From Pseudoscleropodium purum (Eukaryota; Streptophyta; Bryopsida; Hypnales; Brachytheciaceae): a stretch of 64,000 nucleotides of DNA. Position 1 is the first letter of the stretch; the number at the start of each line of letters is the position of its first letter. Below, piece by piece: positions 13,390 through 23,313 of the stretch. The notes below the pieces were generated by a model. The model saw nothing but the letters and a program-made list of their open reading frames with translations, was not told where the DNA came from and did not search any database. The position numbers and the translations under genes are program-made. The DNA is taken from contig OZ017802.1 of assembly GCA_963969395.1 (NCBI GenBank), positions 5,706,501 through 5,770,500 of the forward strand, given 5' to 3'.

Positions 13390-14110
13390 TTTTCTTGTTT
13401 GTTAAGTTGTGATCTCCCAGACCGTGCATCTATTGTTCGCATGTTTGGTATCGTTGGAAAGCCCTCAGTGAGGAGGGGTGCACGGCCTTGGTTTTGTGGT
13501 GTTCCTACAAAAGGCATGAAAGCTATTGAATTTTGAAACAAAACATCCTAAGTAATCCTCCTCCTCTTAAGTTAGGTTGTTTGTTTGTTTGTTTGTTTGT
13601 TTGTTTGTTTGTTTGTTTGTTTGTTTGTTTGTTTGTTTTGTTTTGTTTGTTATGTTGAGATCTCCTAGACCAGGCATCTCCTGTTTGCATGTTTGGTATC
13701 GTTAGAAAGCCCTCAGCAAGGAAGGGTGCACAAGATTGGTTTTCTAGCGTTCCGGCATAAGGCATGAAAGCTATTGAATTTTGAAGTTTTTATGAATTAA
13801 AAAAATTAGAAAATTATTTTTTCTTTTCTTTTGACCATGGCAACGGTACAGGGCACACTAGTCCTTCTAATTTAATAGAAAAATTAGATTGTTTATTTGT
13901 TTTGTTTGTCACATTGAGATCTCTTGGACCAAGCATCTCCTATTTGCGTGTTTGGTATGGTTGGAAAGCCCTTGGTAAGGAGGGGTGCACAAGCTTGGTT
14001 CTGTGGCATTCCAACCTAAGGCGTGAAAGTTATTGAATTTTGAAGTTTTTAGGAATTAAAAAATTAAAAAATTATATTTTCTTTGTTTTGATTGTGGCAA
14101 CAACATAGGG
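13390..14110. repeat. Three adjacent copies of a ~180-bp dispersed repeat
   Basis: Copies near 13390-13540, 13650-13860 and 13890-14120 share, in order, TTGTTTGT, GAGATCTCC, CATGTTTGGTAT, GAAAGCCCT, GGTGCAC, GGCATGAAAG, TATTGAATTTTGAA, and in the last two AAAAATTAGAAAATTA and GGGCACACT. A further forward copy is near 21530-21760 and a reverse copy near 31510-31745. The family looks like a small nonautonomous element; termini and target duplications are unclear. Confidence 0.6.
13577..13650. repeat. TTTG microsatellite
   Basis: About 15 or more consecutive GTTT units, slightly degenerate (GTTTTG) at the right end. It sits at the junction between two copies of the dispersed repeat, whose own end is TTTG-rich, so it may have grown from that end. 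Confidence 0.9.
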
Positions 14111-14629
14111 CACACTTGTACTTTTAAAATCTGAAAGAATATTTTATATCCGGGCTTCATCAAACTTCATTGAATTAGAGCATTACCATCACAAACGAAA
14201 AGGGAGACGGAAACACGACTATTGTAGGAAGGCAGGACTTTTAGGCTTTGCCACATCAACAAAAAACGCTTTCTAGTTTTGGGGGGCAATGCTACAAGGT
14301 TCCATCCATGCCACTTTCAATGTCTTTTTTGCCTACTACGCAAAGAGCTCACTCAAAGTGTCAACCTTTGGAATCATTCTCTTCCCATGGCTTGCAAACT
14401 ATAATTGGCATAAACTAAGAAAAACTTTGAGTTTGATCGTTGAGTACCACCATTGCTTAAGGGCTCTGTAATTTCTGGGGCTTCACATTAGAAGATTTTT
14501 GGGGCCTTTGGATGCATGCGAGTTATCACAGCTTGCGAACGCAGGAAACAGGGTCGACACAACAATCCGACATGGCCGAGACCTTGCCACGTCATTGACT
14601 CCAATTTTTTTATTTTTTTATGAAAAAAA

Positions 14630-14675
14630 AATTCTAATAGCAGGCCGTTCCCCTTGCTGCAAGGGAACAGGCCTG
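14630..14675. other. Short GC-rich hairpin
   Basis: CAGGCCGTTCCCCTTG and CAAGGGAACAGGCCTG form an almost perfect inverted repeat around a 3-base loop, flanked by A/T runs. It could be the centre of a foldback element; no function is evident. Confidence 0.4.
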
Positions 14676-14708
14676 AAACAAGCTTCTGGACCCCCCAAAA
14701 CTCTTCTA

Positions 14709-15042
14709 ATGAATGAAATTATACGGAGTAAATTGTTAACAATTGTTAACAATAATTGGAGTTAACAATTGTTGTCTTAAGGAATGAAATTATGTGGAGT
14801 AAATTGTTAATATATATTGTTACCAATGATTGGAGTTAACGATTGTTGTATTAACAATTGTTGTCTTAAGGAATGAAATTATGTGGAGTAAATTGTTAAT
14901 ATATATTGTTACCAATGATTGGAGTTAACGATTGTTGTATTAACAATTGTTGTCTTAAGGAATGAAATTATGTGGAGTAAATTGTTAATATATATTGTTA
15001 CCAATGATTGGAGTTAACGATTGTTGTATTAACAATTGTTGT
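14709..15042. repeat. 89-bp tandem repeat, three full copies plus a degenerate one
   Basis: The word CTTAAGGAATGAAATTATG starts at 14776, 14865 and 14954, an exact 89-base period. The three units are nearly identical, and a shorter diverged copy precedes them (14709-14775). Each unit contains the dyads GTTAAC and AACAATTGTT. The near identity points to recent expansion. Confidence 0.9.
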
Positions 15043-15406
15043 GGAAGTTGAGAATTCATGTGTAAACTTAGGAGACATGAAAATTTTCTCCTCCCATTGC
15101 ATGGGTTGCAACTGTCATTGATTTGACGACTCAAATTTCCCCCTCAAAAATGATACCCTGTAACATGAGTTTCATCACATTCATACTTTGTTTGAAATTT
15201 CCAAATGCAACTCAAAATTCACCTCCATTGGATCAAACGATGTGAATTTTTCTTCGTTGGAGTATGTGAATTCCAATTGTTTCATTGCATTCATAATTTG
15301 TTCAAAATTTCTTCAAAGTTCACCTTCAGTGAGGCGAACAATGTGAATTTTACTTTGTTGGAGGGAGTTAATTCTAGTCCTGCAAGGGTACAAAGTAATG
15401 TACTTA

Positions 15407-15669
15407 GAGCATCCCCACCAACTAGTTCCGTACCCCTAAAAATTTAGGGAGAGGACCTCAAATGCAGATAGAGATGCAGACCAACCCTTGCACCAATCTT
15501 CTTCCAAGTTCCGTATCTCTAAATTATATAGAATTTTGTAAAACGTTGGGCGAGTTCTGTATCCAGAGGCTTGTTTGCAGAACTAGCGAGGTCCCATCCG
15601 TATCCAGTCAAGGTTGACCGCTTCGAGACTTCAAATTTCCTGATACAAAAGCCCTTGGTGGGGATGCTC
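15407..15669. mobile_element. PIF/Harbinger (Tourist-like) MITE
   Basis: It has perfect 15-bp terminal inverted repeats, GAGCATCCCCACCAA at the left end and its reverse complement at the right. The 3-bp duplication TTA flanks it (15404-15406 and 15670-15672). Length is 263 bp with no ORF of note. A TTA duplication with a GAGCATC-type end is typical of Tourist-like MITEs, which a PIF/Harbinger transposase moves in trans. The interior is richer in G+C than the surroundings. Confidence 0.8.
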
Positions 15670-16394
15670 TTAGGTTAGTAGACAAGGTGAAATTAGTAAA
15701 TTGATAAAGCATTGCGAGGGGTGTTGAGTGCACGCGCTTCGACTGTTCCGTGGGAAGTGAGGACGGAACAGCAATTGCCTTGCAACAGCACTCTGCACTC
15801 TGGGAAAAAGTTTTCACATGCCCGGTCATGTTCATGTGGTGGTGATGCTCTTTGTTTTCTACATTAGAACAAGCATTTCAAAATTTTGATATTTTTCACA
15901 TATAGTAAAATATGTCTAAAATCTAATCTCATTTTTGTCATAACAAAAAACATTACATTGAATTTTACATGCATTTAAATTTATTTTTTTGTAAAAATCA
16001 TAGGAATTACAAAAATACTTAAAATAATACAATATTTTTTGAAAAAATAAAATAATAGAATTTAAAAAATAAAATAAAATAATCAAAAAATTTTAAATAG
16101 AAATAATAGTGACAAATATCATGGTGCAATTGATGTACTCTTTGAACTCAATCATACCAAGAAAAATTTGATAGAAAAGATTCAAAAGTGGTGTATTTTG
16201 AGCTTTCAAAATATCATCTTCTAAGTGTCACAAAAAATAAAAATTTTATAATTTTTGAAAAAATTTCGAATGGAGTATAAAGTAGATTATTGGAGCTATA
16301 TTTTCTTAATTGAATAGAAAAATATTAAAAGTAAAAAAACATGTGAAAATTTAGATTTTGACTTTCAAAATCCATGTGGAGCTTGAAATGTTTT
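15670..16394. other. AT-rich spacer between MITE and TTAA element
   Basis: The first 170 bases are GC-richer (a 75-codon minus-strand frame, no domain recognised) and the rest is A/T homopolymer-rich. No gene supported. Confidence 0.4.
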
Positions 16395-18040
16395 TTAACC
16401 CCTAAAGGTCCAAACTGTGTTTTTTGGCAACATAGCGATTTTGGGCAGCTCACTACGAATGGAGTTTTTAGTTTTTTTTTGCTGAAATTTTTACGCATGT
16501 GCTTAAGGAGTAATTTTAAGGCCAAACAATTTTCATAACTTTTGACTACATGCTTCAAAAGTTATTGCATGACATGTAATTTTCAATGCTCAGTGGACAG
16601 CCCAGAAATTTCTTAAAAAATAATTTTTTCCTTAAATAAAAATTTTAAATCGATTTTCTAAATTTATATATATGTGGAAAGCTTTGAATCATTCCATTTT
16701 GACTTACGAGATGAAAGTTATGAAGTGTTCTAGTTTGTGGGCAGCCATGGATTCCCTACTCAAAAATAAACTTTGGAGTCCTTTATTTAACTCAATTTTA
16801 TATATTTAAAAAAATATATGATGTAGATTGTTTATTACTACATTACTACCGTTGGGATTGGAGTTTTTCAATTTTATAATTAAATTCTAACAATTTGGTG
16901 TTTTGAATCACATTATACTTCTTTCTATTTATTATTTTTTTCCTATATGTTGTGCAATTCCAAATGATCTAAAAAATTTAAACCTTGGAACACCTAGGGA
17001 GCCATTTCGTGGCTTCTGGATGATTTTAGGTGGTCATAAGAAGACCTCAATAGTAGATTTTTCATCTGTAGGTTTTAATGACCTTGTATGTTGAGTTACA
17101 AAGAATGTCCAATGGAGTTTTTGGTCTATTTGATGTTTATTTCCATACAATTGAGAAGTAATGAAAAAAAATGGATGGCAAAATTTGCCATTTCAATGTA
17201 TTTTGGAAAATTGAGTAAATCTAAAATTTCTCCTTGAAAATGACTTTTTTTGAGTTTGAGTCCAACTAATGAAATGAAGGTCTTCTACTCTAGTTTCTAC
17301 TCCAATTCGAGTTTTGGGAGAATTCATAAAATTGAATATTTTATTGTAATTTGAACTTCAACTATATTTTTAATGAGAATTAAATGAAAATTATATAATG
17401 ACACAGAAACTAAATTTACACCATGATATTTTTCACTATAATGTACACACATGGTAAAATTTTCAGATTTTTTGAGATAATTTTTTGTTTGATATGATTT
17501 TTTCTTCACTTTTTCTTCAAAAATTTGCATAAAAAGAAAAATTCTCAAAAAAATTTAAAATTTTCATGAAGTATAGAAAACATGTAGCTTCATCTCTAAA
17601 AAATAAAAATAAAAATCTTCATACACATCTACTACAAAGTGGCAACAAATTAAGTGAGGACAACGTTGTGTGAAACCAGTGGACATAGGCCTAGGCGTTT
17701 CATAGTTAAGCATGTAGCCAACTTGTCTTGAAGAATGAATCCAAAGAGTAACCATCATTTTAGACATTTTTTCATACAAATGTGACCTTGTGAAGTGCGG
17801 CTGCTTGTATTTTCACAGGGTCAAAAAATGGTTTTTGTCACTTCAAACATTAATATCTTGCAATCTACACGGTGGAAAATTCTTAAATTTTTTCCACATC
17901 TTTTCAAAATAATTTACTACAAGGTCCTACGGTTACATGTGTCCAAAAATGTTTTTCATATAAAATTTGATGCTTGTTTCAAAAATGACAGTTTTGGAGC
18001 GTTTTTGGTAAAAACATAATCGTCAACCTTTAGGGGTTAA
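16395..18040 (-). mobile_element. TTAA-flanked TIR element (CCCCTAAAG family), copy 3, interrupted
   Basis: The copy is bounded by TTAA at 16395-16398 and 18037-18040, with ends CCCCTAAAGG and CCTTTAGGGG as inverted repeats. Read on the minus strand it is collinear with copies at 31757-33841 and 44551-45475. Shared words include TTGCAAGATATTA and ACATTTGTATGAAAAAATG, and TTCCAAATGATCT on the plus strand. A 724-bp block (16982-17705) has no counterpart in the others. Without it and one TTAA the body is about 910 bp, close to the 920 bp of the intact copies. No coding capacity is seen. TTAA duplication with a CCC-starting TIR is the hallmark of piggyBac-type elements; the assignment is by analogy. 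Confidence 0.65.
16982..17705. mobile_element. Nested TTAA-flanked insertion inside copy 3
   Basis: This 724-bp block interrupts the homology between copy 3 and its relatives. It is flanked by TTAA on both sides (16978-16981 and 17706-17709). Its ends are imperfect inverted repeats: CCTTGGAACACCTAGG against CTATGAAACGCCTAGG, 12 of 16 matching. Removing it with one TTAA restores collinearity. It appears to be a second nonautonomous TTAA-specific element. No convincing ORF. Confidence 0.5.
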
Positions 18041-18759
18041 GGGTAATACTAAGTGAGAACATACCTTTAGGATTAATATAGTCTACATTAGGTACATCTT
18101 TGGATTTGAATCACTTCAACATGGTGCCACTTAGTATATCAAGTGCAAATGTACTTTAATTCTTGAGAGTCTAATGTAGATTTTGAATTCATGGTTTGGC
18201 AAATTAGATTATAATATGGATCATCAGTAGATCATTTTCTAGATTGTACTTATTGCAAATCAAACATTATAGACTTTCAATCCATGCAATGGATTTTTTT
18301 TTTAAATGATCAAGAGGTTCCCAAAGGAGTGTACTTTGAATTTCAAAGGTGAATTGTTGAATGATGAGCCTAATTTCCCACTACACTCTAGATTCTGAAA
18401 GTTGATACTCGGAAATAGGCTCTGTAGAGAAACGACTAGGGGCGTTGAGGGATTAAGGGCTCTAAAAATATAAAGATTTCAATATTACAAGACCCTTGTA
18501 AAAATGATTTGAAATAAACGTGAGGGTAAAAAAATTTGTAGAAGATTATTGCAGGTGCATGTCGTAGTTGTGATGAAGTAGTGCTATCCTTTTTTAGGAA
18601 TATATACTTTATGGACAGAGAAACTCTTTTTTTTTTTACAAGTTTCAAAGTGTGTATGATCTTTTTTTTCTTGCAAAGCTCCCATCACTAAAAAAAACTT
18701 TACCATGATGAAAATGCTTATGTTGAAATGGTCCTTGGCCTCTCTTCTGTCATTTAAAG

Positions 18760-21070
18760 GAAAGATTTGAATAGAATTAGAGGTTCTAAGTTCTTTGATT
18801 TAATGATTGATGAATGTAGAGATATTTTTATTAAAAGACATCTTATAGTCTTTGCAAATCTTTTAGAGGCTAGTCTATTTATTATATCTTTTTTGAATTT
18901 TTTATAGATTGAGGATGAAAAAAAGATTCTGAGATGATATTTGACATTCTTATAGTAATTGCAAAGACATGAAGACTAAATTTGAGTAAATGCACTAGAT
19001 TTGATGGAGGTTCTACCATGGTTTGAAAAATTTGGATGTAGTAACTTGGCTAAAAAAAGTTAGTCCATTGGCTTTACTTCAATTAATTGGGTTGCTATAG
19101 AACAAACTTAGTTGCCCTTGAGGCCTTAGAAATAGAATCTTACAATGAAATGTTTGTTAAATAGATTCTATGTTGAATTCATTGGCTAGTCACTTTAAAA
19201 AATCTTCTAAAAGAAAATTTGTCTTGCAAATCCTACATAGTAAATTAGATGATGATAAAAAAAGACCCTAATAAAGTACCATAAAATTTATTGGTTGTCT
19301 ATATTACAAACTATAGTTAGTTTGTGTAACTATCTAAAATTTGTCCTTGTGTATTTGTTTGTAAGGATCATGCTTCCATTCCCCACTTTTTTGCTAAGTT
19401 GTGTAACTTGAAATTTATTTATAATTTATATTTCTTAGTTGATACCCTATACATGCTTTCAAAATTATCTAAGATTTTTCAATATGAACTTATTCAATTA
19501 TCTCTACTATAGGGTCTATTGGAAAAACGAAGGTTAATGGAGATTAATATGTACTTTTTTCTTGACTCTTGTAACTTGAAATAGGATATATTTCATCCAA
19601 CTATAAGTTTTTATATCCTCTTTGAATTTTAACTTCTATCTCATTGCCTTTGTTATTTTCCTAAATAAATAAGGGGGGTTCAAATTCCACAATATTGAAA
19701 TGATTAGGGATCCTAAAGGTGTTGACCTAAACATTTCAATGTTTTATATTGAAGTGATCTATATGGCTTTAGAAGCTAGATTTGAAGTCAATAATGTCAT
19801 CAATGCATTTAATCTCTAAATGCCCAAGCCTTTTCAAGTGGGTTTTGACTATAAAAAAAGAACATGGGTTTTATTATAGTTATCTCTAATAAAGTAAATT
19901 TTTTTTTTTTCAAAATCTAACTGTATAGATGTTTAAAGAGCTTGCTTATTAACATGCAAAACAATTTGAAAGCATAAGAGTTGTCAGATGATAAGAAGTG
20001 AAATGAAAATTTTCTATTTTTAGTATGCTGGCTTCTCCCTACAATATTTCAGAAGTTTTCACATTAAATTTTTTCAGAATTGGAGGTGACATGAACAACT
20101 ACAAATTGTGTTAGCACACTTAAATGCACTTTCAAAAAAATTAATTTCACATGAAAAGTTATTAAATTCATTACACAATCCACCTTGTAATAATTGACAT
20201 GCAATTTTTTTTAAAGTAGAAATCACAAATAACTCCAAATCAATACTTGCATGTTTAAATTTTCAAAGGTGAAAATCATGAAAACACTTTATTTAATTTA
20301 TTGGGACCATTTTCAAAGCAAATTGATAAGTATAAGTTTTTAGATCTCAAATCAAGTGAATTGACAAACTTTGCTCAAAGTTGGAAAATGAAATTAGCAA
20401 CCTTTATTCTTCCACTATTGGACATACATGGCTTTAGAAACCTCTCAACAATCAAATATGTACCTTTTTCACTAAAAAATGAAAGTTTTCTATAGTTAAT
20501 CCAAAAAATTGCCCCCAAAAAAATTTAAAGCGGTCAAAGCAATTTAACTACCCACACCAAAATGAGCTTGAAATTTCAAATTGACCATATATGGTCGCCC
20601 AAGCAATGAGGGATTAAAATTTTTAATCTAATTCACATGCTTCATAGACAAATTGGATTAGCATCATGGTGTGTTGTAGAACTTGATCTTCTATTACAAC
20701 ATCATGGGGAAGAGAAAAGCCAAGAAAGAACGACTTTTCTTCCCTTGATAAACACATTTATTAGCTTCTAAGCAAGAATTTTTTATTTTCAAGTTGTGAG
20801 GGAGTACTAAGTGATGGACAAAACTCTTGAGAATTTATGGGCTTCAACTAGTTGGAGGTCATCTTTAGAATTGACGTACCTTAACGTTTTAATCCTAGCT
20901 GAATTTGCAATGTAACAATTTGTGTGCACCTTGACTAGTGAAAAGGCTTTCTTTGTGCACAATAACATTAAGCAAAAGCTTCAAAATTGCATGATAACAA
21001 CAACCATATGGAAAGTGTCATGCGATTGATCTTGGAAGAACTAAAGAAAGACTTGACAATATACAAGGGG
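18760..21070 (+). pseudogene. Degenerate hAT-superfamily transposase (ZNF862/DUF4371-like)
   Basis: Conceptual fragments in shifting plus-strand frames follow the order of a plant or animal DUF4371-type hAT transposase. FFDLMIDE (about 18795) lies near the first catalytic region. LNLSKC and then GGSTMV (about 18980-19020) come next. RTNLVALEALE (about 19095) and a WLS...LC segment near 19300 follow, then LYFLVDTLYMLSKLSKIFQ (about 19425-19485). The C-terminal dimerisation region (about 20870-21060) carries NVLILAEFAM, SEKAFFVHNNIKQKL and MRLILEEL. Many stops and frameshifts show it is dead. About 900 bp of AT-rich DNA separates the middle from the C-terminal part and may be an insertion. Identification rests on remembered family motifs, so it is moderately sure. 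Confidence 0.55.
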
Positions 21071-21529
21071 ATGTCATTGTCTTGTAGAAAAACTCCACTA
21101 AATTTTGACATTTATATACCAATTTTAAGCAGTACCTAATTTATAGCGGCAACCAAGAAAAACATTTTAAAAAGGTGAAAATCTTGATTCTTAAACTCTT
21201 TTAATTTCATGCAAAATTTTCATTACTATTCTCAATTCCATCTTCAATGGGTTGGGAGGATCCTTGACCTTCAAATGGTGAAGGGCTATGCTAGATTCAA
21301 TTCTTGCCAAGGATGCAATATTAATTACTACTTTCAAGTTGAAATTGTGTTTTTTGTGACATGCTACATTGCAAGAATTTAGCAATTTAGTCACTGCCAA
21401 TGTTAGTTTGGAAGAAATTAGCCAAGAGAAATTGATAGTGCAAGAAATAAAATCAATACTTTTTGTAATTGAGAGGATGCAACTGGTGACTATCTAAGAA
21501 AAACTAGTCCAATTCATACCTTAAGTTTG
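21071..21529. other. AT-rich spacer, nothing recognised
   Basis: Only short chance frames; this may include the 3' end of the broken hAT element. Confidence 0.4.
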
Positions 21530-21760
21530 TTGGTTTGGTTTGGTTGTTACTCTTGAACCATGTGTCTTCCAGTCGCATTGTTTGAATTGTTGGAAAGCTC
21601 TTTTTGCAGGAGTGGTGCATGGGCTTTGTTTTGTGACGCTCTAACTCTTGACATAAAAATATTGAATTTCGAAATTTTTTATGAATTAAAAAAATTAGAA
21701 AATTCCTTTTACTTTGATTTTATTATGTACAAAATGTGGCAATGGCACAGGGTACAATAG
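21530..21760 (+). repeat. Dispersed ~180-bp repeat, copy upstream of PSAO
   Basis: It shares TTGTTGGAAAGC, GTGCATGGGC, GACATAAAAATATTGAATTT, AAAAAATTAGAAAATT and CACAGGGTACAATAGT-like words with the cluster at 13390-14110, in the same order. It ends about 500 bp before the PSAO start codon. Confidence 0.55.
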
Positions 21761-21779
21761 TTTTCGTGGAACAGCTGGA

Positions 21780-22271
21780 GGAAGGGCTCCCCAAATTTTC
21801 CCCAAAGGAACCTTACCAGTCTTGAAGAAAGGGCAAATCCAAGTTTCCTAAAAGGAACAAGTGATCCATCCCCAACTGAATCCCCCCCAGCAGGAAGAGC
21901 CCCTCCAAGGGCCAGCCGCTCACCTTATCCAGAGTCACCTTGCTCCCCCAATCAAACGCCGTCCTCCTCATCTCCCAACACCAAGCGCGCTTGCCTCTCT
22001 CATCTCCTCCATACTTGAATTGTGGCGTCCACACTCCCATCCTCACCCCATCGCCCCTCCCCTTCTTCTGCTGCAAACTCCATCCCCTGGCTTGCCACAC
22101 CATACTTTTACTCCCCTAATGTAAGCATCCATCCTCTCCTCCCGCTTTCGCAACATCTTCTCTTCTGGCTATGGCGAAACCAGGCTAACAACAAGGTTGT
22201 CTGTGGTGATATGGCGAATTGAAGCAAGGCTAACGATTGTTATTTTATCTGTGGTGAGTGCAGTTGTCGAA
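21780..22271 (+). promoter_or_regulatory. PSAO promoter and leader
   Basis: The DNA is GC-richer and C/T-rich (Y-patch-like) just upstream of the PSAO ATG. An I-box-type GATAAG core lies on the minus strand at 21924-21929, and CCAAT at 21948-21952. Both are common in light-regulated photosynthesis promoters. No obvious TATA box, and the transcription start is unknown. Confidence 0.45.
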
Positions 22272-23313
22272 ATGGCTGCTGCATCCATGGTGTCCATGGC
22301 CACCCCCGTCGTCGCGGGCCTCGGGGGCTCTGCGCTCGCCTCCCGGAAGGCCGCCTCCAAAGTGAACTTGACCTCGGGTAGGACGCGCTCTTGACGGTGC
22401 TAGTCTGAATTCGTGTTGTGGGAATGTGGGAATGTGGGAGTGGGAGTGTTGATTGGTGGTGGTTGGGTGGTTGGGTGGTTTGCAGCTTTCGTTGGACAGG
22501 CTGCGCAGATGCAGCGGGCTTCCGTGATGGCCAAGACGACGTGGTATGTCTTCTTCCTCGCACAATGCTGTTTAGGAGGGTCTGTATGCGCAAACTTTCT
22601 TGTAATTGTTCCGCATGGGGTTTCAGTTTAGACATGGATTTGAATGGTAAGGGTGATGGGGGTGGTGGAGAAGGTTAAGTTATAGGGAAGAGAATTGAGG
22701 TTATGTGGATTTGTGGTATGGGGTTGGTGTATTCAGCTTCAATAAGGACTGGTTGAGGAAGGATTTTTCCGTGATTGGGTTTGGGCTCATCGGATGGCTG
22801 GCGCCTTCGAGCTTGCCGCTCATCAACGGGAAAAGCTTGACGGGGTTGTTCCTCGGCAGCATTGGCCCGGAGTTGGCGCATTTCCCCACTGGCCCGGCTC
22901 TGACCTCCCCATTCTGGTACGGCCCTGTGGACTGAAGGCTGTGTGTGTGCCACGTAGGTTTTTCAGAGGTTTGGACTAGTGCGTGCGTGACACGTGGCAC
23001 ATCCAGTTGTGATTTTGATTTTGATTCTCGGGGTGTGTGACTGAAATTTATGTTGTGGACTGCAGGTTGTGGATGATCACCTGGCACTTGGGCTTGTTCA
23101 TTGTGTTGACTTTCGGCCAGATCGGCTTCAAGGGCCGCTCTGATGGCTACTGGTATGAGAAACTCTTGTTTGAATGGGTTTTGTTTACACGGATTTGAAT
23201 TTGAATTTGATTTGATTTTGACATCTCGATTGAATTCTATTTTATTTCGTTCTACACATGCATTTCAGCTGAGGAGGTCGACTGCTGTTTTGTTGTGCAG
23301 GACGGAACAGTAG
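22272..23313 (+). CDS. PSAO: Photosystem I subunit O (five exons)
   Basis: PSAO is a small thylakoid membrane subunit of photosystem I, near PSAH/PSAL, involved in docking LHCII and balancing excitation between photosystems. Exons are 22272-22377, 22486-22543, 22737-22916, 23066-23152 and 23301-23313, with GT-AG junctions and consistent phases, giving 147 codons plus stop. Residues 1 to about 50 form a Met/Ala/Ser-rich transit peptide (MAAASMVSMATPVVAG). The mature part holds the family signatures WLRKDFSVIGFGLIGW, LINGKSLTGLF, FPTGPALTSPFW and WHLGLFIVLTFGQIGFKGR, with two hydrophobic segments. The last coding exon is only 13 nt (TEQ and stop). Without that splice the frame runs on past GYW, so the small exon is favoured. 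Intron 3 contains a G-box/ABRE-like CACGTGGC. Start chosen as the ATG opening the transit peptide. Confidence 0.93.
22989..22998 (+). promoter_or_regulatory. G-box/ABRE-like motif in PSAO intron 3
   Basis: GACACGTGGC contains the palindromic G-box CACGTG and the ABRE core ACGTGGC. bZIP and bHLH factors bind such cores in light and ABA responses. The same decamer occurs in both LTRs of the nearby Copia element. Confidence 0.4.

Noticed and set aside
16395..18040. Telomere-like CCCTAAA words at the element ends
   Set aside because: Single CCCCTAAAG words at fixed element ends, not tandem telomeric repeats.
22240..22635. Minus-strand frames of 131 and 106 codons over PSAO
   Set aside because: They are antisense shadows of PSAO exons 1-2 and the GC-rich intron.
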